Positions 41,915-50,307 of a stretch of DNA of 64,000 nt are shown here, piece by piece. The DNA lies in the NCBI RefSeq assembly GCF_014635025.1, contig NZ_BMCE01000002.1:1178001-1242000 (forward strand). The letters are read 5' to 3'. Under the pieces are notes generated by a model, which saw nothing but the letters and a program-made list of their open reading frames with translations, had not been told where the DNA came from and made no database searches. The position numbers were made by a program, and so were the translations under genes. The stretch is from Fictibacillus barbaricus. GTDB taxonomy: Bacteria; Bacillota; Bacilli; Bacillales; Fictibacillaceae. Within the stretch, counting starts at the first letter, position 1. Every line of letters starts with the position of its first letter.

Positions 41915-42739
41915 ATGAAAGAATATCTATGCACAACTTGTGGAACACAATACACATCGGCTGTTTCCCCTTTGAAAGAATGTGTGATCTGTAAAGAAGA
42001 AAGACAATACATAAACCCGAAAGGACAAGAATGGACTACCTTAGAAGTGATGAAACAATCAGGCGAATATCGCAATAAAATAGTGAACGAACAGCCAGGA
42101 CTCTATAGCCTGAAAACAGAACCGGAATTTGCGATCGGACAGTCCTCATTTTTAATCGATGTAAAAGGATTTCGTCTATTATGGGATTGTATTCCTTACT
42201 TAGATCAAACAACTGTTGACCGTATTATGCTTGACGGCGGCATTGATGCCATTGCATTATCACATCCCCACTACTACTCCACTCAGGTGACGTGGGCAGA
42301 AACATTCGATTGCCCGATCTACATTCATGAGGATGATAAAGAATGGGTTCAACAAGAAAGCTGCAGAATTGTTTATTGGAGCGGAGAGCAGAAGCCGTTG
42401 ACTGAAGGTCTTGCCATCCATCGGATAGGCGGACACTATAAAGGTGGAGCTGTCCTTCACTGGGAAAACGGGAGAAGAGGAGCTGGAGTTCTATTAACAG
42501 GGGACATTATACAAGTAGTTCCCGACCGAAGATGGGTAAGCTTCATGTACAGCTATCCGAACATCATTCCGTTGCCTGCTAAAACCGTTGATCGTATGGC
42601 AAAAAGAGTAGGTTCACTACAGTTTAAAGAATTGTATAACGCGTTTAACCGTCATGTAAAAAAAGATGCAGATCTTGTTGTCCAGCGATCTGCTGAGCGA
42701 TATATTGCTGCACTAAACGGTGAATGGTTTACTACATAA
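41915..42739 (+). CDS. MBL-fold protein with zinc ribbon and degenerate metal motif
   Basis: A 274-residue protein. The N-terminal 30 residues carry a rubredoxin-like zinc ribbon (CTTCG and CVIC). The following MBL fold keeps SHPHYYS where HxHxDH is expected, so the Asp and second-site His are replaced by Tyr and Ser. A later GGHYKGG histidine and TGD aspartate remain. One metal site may therefore be lost. RBS AGGAGG. Function unknown. Confidence 0.82.
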   Translation: MKEYLCTTCGTQYTSAVSPLKECVICKEERQYINPKGQEWTTLEVMKQSGEYRNKIVNEQPGLYSLKTEPEFAIGQSSFLIDVKGFRLLWDCIPYLDQTTVDRIMLDGGIDAIALSHPHYYSTQVTWAETFDCPIYIHEDDKEWVQQESCRIVYWSGEQKPLTEGLAIHRIGGHYKGGAVLHWENGRRGAGVLLTGDIIQVVPDRRWVSFMYSYPNIIPLPAKTVDRMAKRVGSLQFKELYNAFNRHVKKDADLVVQRSAERYIAALNGEWFTT

Positions 42740-42747
42740 AGAAGAAA

Positions 42748-42778
42748 AGGGAGAATAGTTCTCTCTTTTTTATTTTGC
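42748..42778 (+). terminator. Terminator
   Basis: GGGAGAA and TTCTCTC pair and TTTTTTATTTT follows. Confidence 0.78.
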
Positions 42779-42850
42779 TTAATGTATTTTTCGGATGAAT
42801 ATAGATACATACTGTTAGAGAAGATTTACAGATGGAAAGTAGGGATTTCT

Positions 42851-43684
42851 ATGCGCTTTGGCTGCCATGTGAGTATAAGGAACGGATATAGTGGTGCAGC
42901 AAAACACGTTCTTTCCTTAGGTGGTCGCGCGTATCAGTACTTTCCAAAGAATCCGCGAAGTTTGTCTGTAAAGGATTTTAATTTAGGTGATGCGAAAAGC
43001 TGCAAAGCGTTTTGTGCGGAAAATAATTTACTGTCTATTGCACATACCCCCTATCCAACGAGCCTGACTCCCTCTGAAAATAAAAAACAACTTACGATAG
43101 AATCCCTTAGGAACGACCTGGAGATCGCAGATGCCTGCGGTTCTGTTGGGGTTGTTGTGCATTTTGGCAGTCCCGTTCCTGGTGAGGACCTCCTTGCAAG
43201 CTATCAACTGATGATTCATACACTGAATGCTGTTCTCAGTGATTGGGATAGTGATTGTCTAATTTTACTTGAAAATTTAGCTGGTCGTCCTGGCTCGATG
43301 GGAACAACGTTTGAAGAACTCGTTCAAGTGAGGAATCTATGTGAACAACCTGAGAAAATTGGTTTTTGTTTGGATACGTGTCATGCGTTTGCCAGCGGAC
43401 TTTGGACCGGAGAAAATTGGAGTGAACTCGAGGAAAAAGGTACGGAGTTGGGTTACTTTCAGCATTTGAAGGCAGTCCATTTGAATAATTCCCGCTATGC
43501 CTCTGGAGAAGGAAAAGACCGACATGCCAACATTTTTCATAAGGGACGTATTACCGAAGAACAGTTTGATCAGCTGATAACTTCACCGCTTTTAAAAGAT
43601 GTTCTTTTTGTGTTAGAAACACCATCTGAGTATGGCATTTCGCACGGTGAAGAAATCAAAGAGCTTTATAAAAAGTGGGGTTGA
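42851..43684 (+). CDS. nfo: Endonuclease IV-like AP endonuclease
   Basis: A 277-residue TIM-barrel AP endonuclease that cuts DNA at abasic sites. All nine likely metal ligands can be placed by motif: His in AHTPY, His in VVHFGS, Glu in LLENLAG, Asp and His in CLDTCHAFA, His in VHLNNS, Asp and His in KDRHANI, and Glu in VLETPSE. The ATG at 42851 follows AGGGATTTCT; an earlier in-frame ATG adds a poorly conserved N-terminus. Sequence variants such as HFGS in place of the usual HPG suggest a divergent subgroup. Confidence 0.85.
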   Translation: MRFGCHVSIRNGYSGAAKHVLSLGGRAYQYFPKNPRSLSVKDFNLGDAKSCKAFCAENNLLSIAHTPYPTSLTPSENKKQLTIESLRNDLEIADACGSVGVVVHFGSPVPGEDLLASYQLMIHTLNAVLSDWDSDCLILLENLAGRPGSMGTTFEELVQVRNLCEQPEKIGFCLDTCHAFASGLWTGENWSELEEKGTELGYFQHLKAVHLNNSRYASGEGKDRHANIFHKGRITEEQFDQLITSPLLKDVLFVLETPSEYGISHGEEIKELYKKWG

Positions 43685-43714
43685 ATTTTAGTGTCAAAAT
43701 AAAATATATAATTC

Positions 43715-43746
43715 GAAAAAAGCTGAGAACATCAGCTTTTTTTATA
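43715..43746 (+). terminator. Terminator
   Basis: AAAAAGCTGA and TCAGCTTTTT pair, with a T run behind. Confidence 0.85.
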
Positions 43747-43881
43747 TTTATAAAAATGTTTTATAAAAAAATAGGCTAAATTCTTCCAAACGCACAATAT
43801 AATGTAAAAAGAATAAGTTCATATAAAAGAAAGTATTTCATGTAGTTACGCACATGGATTAATAAGGTGGGATCTTTTCTA

Positions 43882-44247
43882 ATGAGAAAAATTAGGGAAC
43901 TGCGAAAAGAGAAAGGTGACACCATAAAGGAATTAGCCGATAAAATTGATTATGATTTTAGTAATTTATCAAAAGTAGAGCGTGGTCTTATTACTCCATC
44001 GTTAAAGCTACTTTCAAAAATTGCAGCTGTTTATGATGTGAAAATATCTTATTTTTTTGATCAAGAAGAAAATTTATCAACAACAGAAAAAAGGTTTATT
44101 GAGGATCTGGAACTGTCTTCTGCAGATTTAATGAACAATTATAATCTCTTATTAGATGGAGAACATGTAACTAATCAAGAAGCAGAATTCGTTATAACTT
44201 TGATACGAAAACTCAGAGAAACAATTAAAAAGATAAGACCTAAATGA
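43882..44247 (+). CDS. XRE-family transcriptional regulator
   Basis: A 121-residue regulator with an N-terminal helix-turn-helix (RKIRELRKEKGDTIKELADKIDYDFSNLSKVERGLITPSLKLLSKIAAV), followed by a helical C-terminal half of about 60 residues. AAGGTGGG lies before ATG 43882. Its target is unknown; the small gene downstream is one candidate. Confidence 0.85.
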   Translation: MRKIRELRKEKGDTIKELADKIDYDFSNLSKVERGLITPSLKLLSKIAAVYDVKISYFFDQEENLSTTEKRFIEDLELSSADLMNNYNLLLDGEHVTNQEAEFVITLIRKLRETIKKIRPK

Positions 44248-44397
44248 TAAGTATTTTTTTATTTGATTATATTCAAAGAAATTGGTTTTATAAACAAATA
44301 AATTTATTTTTTGGTTCCGCCTACCATTTAATGTGCATATGATGAATTAAGTCCTTAAAGGATTGTTTGCAATTATATGGTAAAGGTGAGGACTAAT

Positions 44398-44571
44398 ATG
44401 GATCACAATGAAACTTTTAGCGAAAAGCATTGGTATTTACTTGAACAAATCGAACACAAAGGACTTGACACACAAAAGTTTCAGCACATCTTAAACGATC
44501 TTGAAAGAAACGGCAATCCATTATTGTTAGAACAGTTAGTCGAGATCTTGTATTTTTGTTTAAAAAAGTAA
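44398..44571 (+). CDS. Small helical hypothetical protein (57 aa)
   Basis: A 57-residue protein, mostly helical (SEKHWYLLEQIEHKGLDTQKFQHILNDLERNG...). It has no membrane segment and may be a small regulator or anti-regulator, but that is a guess. GGTGAGG lies before ATG 44398. It sits after the XRE gene on the same strand and ends at a strong terminator. Confidence 0.62.
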   Translation: MDHNETFSEKHWYLLEQIEHKGLDTQKFQHILNDLERNGNPLLLEQLVEILYFCLKK

Positions 44572-44574
44572 TCT

Positions 44575-44612
44575 AGAAAACGCTTAGGTAATCTTCCTAA
44601 GCGTTTTCAGCA
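44575..44612. terminator. Bidirectional terminator
   Basis: GAAAACGCTTAGG and CCTAAGCGTTTTC form a perfect inverted repeat between convergent genes. Confidence 0.88.
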
Positions 44613-45068
44613 TTATACAATTACCGGTGGCAATGTTCTTCCTGTCTCCAACAGCGTCTTTAAGTTGCTAAGAATCGCTGGCCAGCCATTGTTATATCCA
44701 ACAAAGGTATCTTCTTCTTCCACATAGTCCTTTTCCATCAAATTCTCATGCCGAAGGGTTAACTTAACGGTACCATTCAACTCTTTCAAGGTGAACGTAG
44801 CAATCGTTGGCTCTTCACGTTCTTCATAGTCCCATTTGTTGGTCCACGTAAAGGATAGCTCCTTTTGGGGTTCACATTTTAGGATTTCTCCCCAATCCGT
44901 TACCTCTCCACTACGAGAATATGTGATGCGAGATCCCTCTTTCCAGTCAGACTCTACCCGGCTTCCAAAAAAATACTGTTCCGTAACATCTCCATTTGTT
45001 AGAGCATCCCAGACTCTTTCAGGGGTCGATTCAATATAAGAAACATACACAAATTTTAAATCTGTCAT
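44613..45068 (-). CDS. SRPBCC/AHSA1-family protein
   Basis: A 151-residue START-like protein with the AHSA1/YndB pattern: VSYIESTPERVWDALTNGD, then WKEGSRITYSR, then FTWTNKW and a C-terminal helix GYNNGWPAILSNLKTLLE. Such proteins form a cavity for hydrophobic ligands. It lies 25 bases after the DinB-like gene and is probably co-transcribed with it. Confidence 0.87.
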   Translation of the reverse strand: MTDLKFVYVSYIESTPERVWDALTNGDVTEQYFFGSRVESDWKEGSRITYSRSGEVTDWGEILKCEPQKELSFTWTNKWDYEEREEPTIATFTLKELNGTVKLTLRHENLMEKDYVEEEDTFVGYNNGWPAILSNLKTLLETGRTLPPVIV

Positions 45069-45093
45069 TGTACGTTATCTCTTTCTATTTCGA

Positions 45094-45579
45094 TTAATGA
45101 ACGCCTTTTGATGGGTCCCAACTGCCTTGTGTTTTTCTAATCTCTACAATTTGCCCAATATGATATGCATTATGAATATTGATGTTAGCTAGCACCGAAT
45201 ACCATGGATCATGGCGATCCTCATGGGCAGAGCGTTCAAAGATCTCGTCGTCCGCCTCTTTAACTGCTGCTGCCCATTCTGTTAAAACCGTAAAAAGCTG
45301 AGTCTTCGCACCTTCCCAATCTTCATTGTTCTCATTTAGAAACGTCTCATCGTTGCTGTCTATTTTCCTTGTAGCCGGAGTTCCTTTAAACCTATTCAGA
45401 TACCGCTCATTCCAAAAAATGAGATGGTTAACGATCTCCCAGATGGAATTACTGTCACCTGATTTTTCTTTTGCTTGTTCTTCAGTAAGTCCATCTAATG
45501 CACGCTCCACCGGAACAAACCAGTTCGGTTCGTTATGATTGGCTCCCATTTGTCTCAATAGAATCGTTCTCTGATCCAT
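45094..45579 (-). CDS. DinB-family metal-binding protein
   Basis: A 161-residue four-helix protein. The three histidine ligands fit NHLIFWNERYL, a HEDRHDPW loop and NAYHIGQIVEIRK, the usual DinB/YfiT pattern; the first group often acts as a thiol transferase or detoxifying hydrolase. The start is ATG 45579, behind AGGAGG. It precedes the SRPBCC gene. Confidence 0.85.
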   Translation of the reverse strand: MDQRTILLRQMGANHNEPNWFVPVERALDGLTEEQAKEKSGDSNSIWEIVNHLIFWNERYLNRFKGTPATRKIDSNDETFLNENNEDWEGAKTQLFTVLTEWAAAVKEADDEIFERSAHEDRHDPWYSVLANINIHNAYHIGQIVEIRKTQGSWDPSKGVH

Positions 45580-45652
45580 AAAAAAACCTCCTACACAGAA
45601 ATAAGTACGAACAAACATTCTGCAAACGGAGGTTAAATTCCTTTAATAAATT

Positions 45653-46666
45653 TTAAATTTTTTGCTTCATTCCGAGATCCGACAATAGAACACGGCGTCC
45701 TTCTTTATCTGAAAGGGCAGCTGCTTCATTAATGGCAGTCAAGTTCACAATGTCTTCTGTTGTTATGGTAGGCTTTGTACCATTTGAAATCGAATCTACC
45801 CATTGTTCCATAGCTGATTGGATTGGCTTAGGCAGTTCTGGGTATATCCAGTCTTCTGTCCCAAGGTGCTTACTCTTGATTCGAACTTCCTGCCCTTCCA
45901 CCATTAGCGTTCCTTCTGTTCCGTACAGCTCGAGCTGCTGTGGGCTTCCGAATGACAGGAACCCGGTTTCGATCATTCCCATTGCCCCTGATTCATACTC
46001 CACCATTACCAAGGCATTGTCATCTACACCAAGCTGATAGAATTGGTTCAGTCTTCCACTAACCGCTTTTACTTTTCCACCTAGGCGATTTGTTAAATAG
46101 ATCGGATGTGCGCCAAGGTCAATCAGTGCTCCTCCACCACACTCCTCTTTGTTATAAAAGTGCTGGGGCAGCCATCCTTTTGGATTTTCGGAGGAAGGTA
46201 CAGAGCCATTATGCGCTACACGGCATCTGATGTATGTAATATCTCCTAGCAACCTCTTATCTACCACTTCTTGTGCATAGAGGTAAAAGCTTTCTGTCAG
46301 CCTTGGTAAATTGACGATTAATTGTACATTATTCTTTTCAACGGCCTCTACTATTTCTTCACAATCTTTTACCGAGAAAGCCAAAACTTTTTCCGTGAAA
46401 ATGTGTTTGCCATGATTTGCTGCCGCAATGATCACTTCCTTGTGGCGGTTCGTCGCTGTTGTTACGATAACACCATCAATGGCTGGATCAGACAGGACTT
46501 TATTTAAGTCAGGCTCATAAGCAACTCCTAACTCCTTTGCCCACTCGGCTCCGCGCTCTGTGTCCTCATCCCATACTACTTGAATGGATATTGTTTCGTT
46601 TTCCTTTGCCTCACGTGCATAATCGACCGCGTGTACATGCCATTTACTGAGTAGTGCCACATTCAT
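45653..46666 (-). CDS. Gfo/Idh/MocA-family oxidoreductase
   Basis: A 337-residue NAD(P)-dependent oxidoreductase. The N-terminal Rossmann region (MNVALLSKWHVHAVDYAREA...), TTATNRHKEVIIAAANHGKHIFTEKV with the catalytic-site Glu-Lys of this family, and the substrate-domain GGGALIDLGAHPIYL follow in order. It likely acts on a sugar or inositol-type alcohol. ATG 46666 lies after GGAGGAGTGATGATGAG; an upstream ATG in frame (46708) is less likely. Confidence 0.87.
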   Translation of the reverse strand: MNVALLSKWHVHAVDYAREAKENETISIQVVWDEDTERGAEWAKELGVAYEPDLNKVLSDPAIDGVIVTTATNRHKEVIIAAANHGKHIFTEKVLAFSVKDCEEIVEAVEKNNVQLIVNLPRLTESFYLYAQEVVDKRLLGDITYIRCRVAHNGSVPSSENPKGWLPQHFYNKEECGGGALIDLGAHPIYLTNRLGGKVKAVSGRLNQFYQLGVDDNALVMVEYESGAMGMIETGFLSFGSPQQLELYGTEGTLMVEGQEVRIKSKHLGTEDWIYPELPKPIQSAMEQWVDSISNGTKPTITTEDIVNLTAINEAAALSDKEGRRVLLSDLGMKQKI

Positions 46667-46859
46667 CTCATCATCACTCCTCCAGCTATAATTATCTTCA
46701 TTATACATAAGAGCGATAATTGATTGAAAAAATTCTATACTGTTTCTTCTAAAAGTGATAGATTAATTGGTTTATCCATCAGATGGGGATGAGGCAAAAG
46801 TATGGGTTTTTGATAGGCAGGTTGTTGAAGAATGTCGAAATCTGGATAAATCGAAAATT

Positions 46860-46933
46860 ACGTGGAATTATTGATCGTTTACGTGGAATTACTGACTGTT
46901 TACGTGGAATTATTTCGATTCAGTGTGAAATTA
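46860..46933. repeat. 21-nt phased repeat array B
   Basis: ACGTGGAATTA begins at 46860, 46881 and 46902, exactly 21 bases apart, and a decayed copy starts at 46923 (GTGTGAAATTA). It shares the TGGAATTA core with array A. It lies downstream of the 3' end of the gene at 47201. Confidence 0.85.
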
Positions 46934-47037
46934 ATTTTAAATACGGAAACAGTGTCCTTTTTAAAAGTACTCTTTTCTAATATGTATATATCAAAGATAC
47001 ACCAGAGCTAAATTAATCTGAAATATCATACAAATCA

Positions 47038-47068
47038 TGAAAATCACTTAGTTTTCAGCTTTTTTTTA
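47038..47068 (+). terminator. Hairpin with T8 tract, orphan
   Basis: TGAAAA and TTTTCA form a short stem with GC and T8 after it, on the plus strand. No plus-strand gene precedes it, so it could end an RNA covering the repeat array. Confidence 0.4.
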
Positions 47069-47136
47069 CTCACTTCAGTCCCTTTTCCTGCCCACAAACT
47101 GCTCAAATTCGATCTTCATATGGGGGTATATAGCAA

Positions 47137-47180
47137 AAAGACTGGCCAAAATGGATCAACTCATCCCTTAGACCAGTCTT
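47137..47180 (-). terminator. Terminator of the metallopeptidase gene
   Basis: AAGACTGG and CCAGTCTT pair on the minus strand and a T-rich tract follows. Confidence 0.7.
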
Positions 47181-47200
47181 AACCTATTTCTTAAAATAAA

Positions 47201-48040
47201 TCAAAGCTCTTTCACTTTAAATGTGTCTCCACCCTTAATTGTACCGTTCTGAAATCCTTTATAAAACCAGCGTTTGCGCTGTTCGGAAGTGCCGTGGGTA
47301 AAGCTTTCTGGCACCACATAGCCTTGTGATTTCTTCTGCAGTGTATCATCACCAACCCCACTCGCAGCATTCAGTGCTTCCTCCAGATCCCCTTTTTCCA
47401 GCACATTCATATCCTGAGCGTGATTCGCCCATACTCCCGCATAATAATCAGCTTGCAGCTCAAACCTGACTTGATATTTATTGTATTCCGTTTCACTGAG
47501 CTTCGATCGCAACGCGTGGATTTCTTCTGTTTTTCCTAGTAGTGTCTGTACATGATGGCCTACCTCATGTGCGATCACATAGGCCATGGCAAAATCACCT
47601 GGTGCATCGAACTTATCTTGAAGTTCCTGATAAAAGCTAAGGTCTATGTAAAGCTTCTGGTCTCCAGGACAATAAAACGGACCGACCGATGAACCCGCTG
47701 CACCGCAAGCCGACTGAACGCTTCCTGTATAGAGAACAAGCTGTGGTTCTTTGTACGTTAGTCCTTGTTCTCGAAAAATGTCAGTCCACACATCCTCTGT
47801 GTCTGCTAAAACAACTGACACAAACTGTGCATTTTCTTTCTCTTTTTCAGTCTCTTCATATGGTACTGACTGCTCTGTCTCTCCCATGCCACCGATCAGA
47901 TCTCCTGGATTTCCTCCTAAAAGGGTAACGATCAGTACAATGATCAAACCTCCAAGACCCCCGCCGACTGCCAGCCCTTTACCACCCATCCCCCGCCGGT
48001 CTTCAACGTTTGTGCTTCCACGTCTGCCTCTCCACTTCAT
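47201..48040 (-). CDS. Neutral zinc metallopeptidase (YpfJ/KPN_02809 family)
   Basis: A 279-residue protein with a basic N-terminus, a glycine-rich hydrophobic segment (about residues 20-50) and a metallopeptidase domain. Zinc motif HEVGHH (HExxH) near 158 and the paired ELQADYYAG glutamate are present, as are SACGAAGSSVGPFYCPGDQKLYIDLSF and GTSEQRKRW. The family is widespread but its role is unclear. AGGATAAG precedes the ATG. Confidence 0.9.
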   Translation of the reverse strand: MKWRGRRGSTNVEDRRGMGGKGLAVGGGLGGLIIVLIVTLLGGNPGDLIGGMGETEQSVPYEETEKEKENAQFVSVVLADTEDVWTDIFREQGLTYKEPQLVLYTGSVQSACGAAGSSVGPFYCPGDQKLYIDLSFYQELQDKFDAPGDFAMAYVIAHEVGHHVQTLLGKTEEIHALRSKLSETEYNKYQVRFELQADYYAGVWANHAQDMNVLEKGDLEEALNAASGVGDDTLQKKSQGYVVPESFTHGTSEQRKRWFYKGFQNGTIKGGDTFKVKEL

Positions 48041-48216
48041 ATCTTATCCTCCTCACAATGCCAAAACTTTTAATGTAATAGTCTATATACCCTAAGTCAT
48101 GAAAAAATAGACGAGTGAACATTTAATTAGAAACCAACTGTGGCTAAGACTGTTAAAGCACCGAAAAAAAGGGGACTATCACTGGTCTCATTTTTCCACC
48201 AGGACTGTTTATTATA

Positions 48217-48258
48217 TATAAAAATAAGCTTCCGAGCGTTTCAGCCTGGAAGCTTGCG
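48217..48258 (-). terminator. Terminator of the erythromycin-esterase-type gene
   Basis: AAGCTTCC and GGAAGCTT pair on the minus strand, followed by an ATTTTTATAT tract. Confidence 0.75.
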
Positions 48259-48270
48259 TGATTTATCTGG

Positions 48271-49515
48271 CTAGAGCGGATGCAGGGCATTCGAGTGATT
48301 GATAAAAATAAAAGCATCATATCTGTTGGACAAACTGGTTGGAACATAGTTGCCTAAATGTTCATAACGAGGATTATAAACCACACCAATGGCACGGTGG
48401 CCTTTGACATCTTGGAACCTTTCATGGTGTTCTTTTAGCAGCATAATCTGATCGTGAGTACCAGCAGCATGAAATACCCCTTCCCAACTGTCATCAGAAG
48501 CTGGCGGGACTGAAATCTTTTTGTAAGGAGCTCCCCATGCATCTCCAGCAATCACTGAACCGCGGTGTGTGCCAAACCCTAGAGCATACACATCTTTAGG
48601 AATATGGCTTTCACGAATTAATTGGCCTACATTCACCATTCCTTCCTCTGCCATATCGGTCGCACGCGCATCTCCAATGTGTGTGTTATGTTCCCAGATG
48701 ATGGCCTTTGCTTCCGGTCCATGGAAGTCCATTAGCTTCTCAACAGCTTCAGTCATATGACGGTCTCGAATGTTCCAGGTTTCGGTGTCGCCTTTTACCA
48801 TAGATCTGTAGTAATGTTCAGCATGAGCAGCTACTAGCGCATTGAGCTCCAGACTAAGTCCACCTTCCAGGTCATCTTCATAAGATTCTCTTTTGGACTG
48901 AATGTCTAAAAGAAGCTTGATCACTTCTTCTTCACAGCTTTCAGATAGATAACCTGCTGAGATCGCATATTCCTGTTCGTCTTTTTCAAAAGGCTGAAAG
49001 CATGAAAAGGCTTTTTTGGCAGACTCTAACCTGCTGGGGTCCTTCTTTTCTAGATAACGAATAATCTCTTCCATCGATTCAAAAAGACTGTACATGTCGA
49101 TCCCATAAAAGCCGACTTTTTTCTGTATTGCCTGTTCATCATTATGTTTTTTTAACCACGTTATAAAATCAAGAATTTCTTTATTTGCCCACATCCATGA
49201 GGGCCAGCGTGTAAAGCTGTGTTTTAAAAGGAATTCAAGCTGTGGAGGTTTTGCGTAGTAACTTTTTATGTACCGATTCACCCTGTAACAGGACGGCCAG
49301 TCCCCTTCCACCGCAATGAACGAGAAGCCTTTTTCTTGAATGAGTCTTTTTGAAAGTTCAGCACGAATTGTATAAAACTCAGATGTACCATGTGAAGCTT
49401 CACCTAATAGCACATAACGCGCATCACCGATTGAATTTATAATTGTATCCAGGTCAGATTTATCTTCAAACCGTACAGCATGTTTTCTTATATACTCAGC
49501 AATTGATTCTGACAT
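48271..49515 (-). CDS. Erythromycin esterase-family hydrolase
   Basis: A 414-residue protein. The esterase family motifs are LLGEASHGTSEFYTIRAELSKRLI (Glu and His), AVEGDWPSCYRVNRYI, and IIWEHNTHIGDARATDM (Glu, His). Members open the macrolide lactone ring, but many chromosomal relatives in bacilli act on other substrates, so resistance is not implied. GGGTGGG precedes the ATG. It is monocistronic. Confidence 0.9.
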   Translation of the reverse strand: MSESIAEYIRKHAVRFEDKSDLDTIINSIGDARYVLLGEASHGTSEFYTIRAELSKRLIQEKGFSFIAVEGDWPSCYRVNRYIKSYYAKPPQLEFLLKHSFTRWPSWMWANKEILDFITWLKKHNDEQAIQKKVGFYGIDMYSLFESMEEIIRYLEKKDPSRLESAKKAFSCFQPFEKDEQEYAISAGYLSESCEEEVIKLLLDIQSKRESYEDDLEGGLSLELNALVAAHAEHYYRSMVKGDTETWNIRDRHMTEAVEKLMDFHGPEAKAIIWEHNTHIGDARATDMAEEGMVNVGQLIRESHIPKDVYALGFGTHRGSVIAGDAWGAPYKKISVPPASDDSWEGVFHAAGTHDQIMLLKEHHERFQDVKGHRAIGVVYNPRYEHLGNYVPTSLSNRYDAFIFINHSNALHPL

Positions 49516-49568
49516 TGTCCCACCCGCTTTCTACCTGTACTATAACCAGCTGGTGTTCTTCTTAAACG

Positions 49569-49598
49569 AAGAAAAAGGACTTTTGGGTAAGTCCTTTC
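49569..49598 (-). terminator. Terminator of the GNAT gene
   Basis: AAAGGACTT and AAGTCCTTT pair on the minus strand, followed by TTCTTCG. Confidence 0.72.
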
Positions 49599-49616
49599 TG
49601 AGATATGATCATTCTT

Positions 49617-50111
49617 TTATATCATTTTATAATATAAAACAGTCGTATCAATGCCCCCTTCAGCGTTCTGAGCAAAGTGAGGAATACGGCCAGCCTCTTT
49701 ATAGCCGATGGACTGATAAAGAAAATTTGAAGGGTCTCCCTCTCTTGTATCTAGAACCAGCAGGGACCTTCCTTCATGTATCGCTCTTTGTTCTGCTTGC
49801 TTCATCAGCTGACGTGCGATTCCTCTTTGTCTGAATGAAGGATGTGTCATTAATTTTGCAACCTCTGCCCGGTGAACACCGTTCGGCTTCGTACATAAAT
49901 GCAGCTGGATGGTACCAGCAATCTGCCCTTCCACCTTTGCAATCCAAAATAATATCTCAGGGTTAACACAGCTTTGCCAATATGCACGAGCCTCTTCTTT
50001 TTCAAGTGGCGGAAGAAAACCGATGGATGCTCCATCTCCTACTACTTTTATCAGCAGATCTGACAGTTCTTCTAAACATTCATTAACACTGTGAAGTTCA
50101 ATGATCTCCAT
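49617..50111 (-). CDS. GNAT family N-acetyltransferase
   Basis: A 164-residue GNAT protein with core motif VAKLMTHPSFRQRGIARQLMKQAEQRA and motif B SNFLYQSIGYKEAG. AAAGGGG lies before ATG 50111; an upstream in-frame ATG at 50162 is less likely. The substrate is unknown, although polyamine and peptide acetyltransferases share this length. Confidence 0.88.
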   Translation of the reverse strand: MEIIELHSVNECLEELSDLLIKVVGDGASIGFLPPLEKEEARAYWQSCVNPEILFWIAKVEGQIAGTIQLHLCTKPNGVHRAEVAKLMTHPSFRQRGIARQLMKQAEQRAIHEGRSLLVLDTREGDPSNFLYQSIGYKEAGRIPHFAQNAEGGIDTTVLYYKMI

Positions 50112-50195
50112 CTCATTAGCCCCTTTGTTTATGTTAGTTGTTTCATCTATTTTAATATTCATTATCTGCTTTTTCTATCTCTTTTTTCATAAAAA

Positions 50196-50227
50196 AACCT
50201 CCCTTGTTACAGGAGGCTCTTTTTGCT
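50196..50227. other. Orphan terminator-like hairpin
   Basis: CCTCC and GGAGG pair across a short loop, with A and T runs on the two sides. It sits between two divergent genes, where a terminator is not expected. Confidence 0.45.
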
Positions 50228-50307
50228 TGTTTTTTCGTGTTTCATTCGCTATTCCCAACAAAAACCGCTATGATGAGTGTAGAGCTATTTATTCAGGAGT
50301 GTTTGCT

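Larger units (their letters stand above)
46667..47200. other. Intergenic region with 21-nt repeat array B
   Basis: This 534-base gap holds the repeat array at 46860-46933, a small hairpin with T8 near 47040-47068 and the peptidase terminator at 47137-47180. The frame crossing the repeats reads LRGI heptads only and has no convincing ribosome site. Confidence 0.6.

Noticed and set aside
46783-46980. Plus-strand frame of 65 codons through array B (LRGI heptads)
   Set aside because: The repeat period is a multiple of three, which keeps any frame open. There is no convincing ribosome site and the frame differs from that in array A.
48271-49515. Macrolide resistance determinant
   Set aside because: The family match is sound, but many chromosomal members in bacilli have other substrates; there is no mobile element or resistance context.
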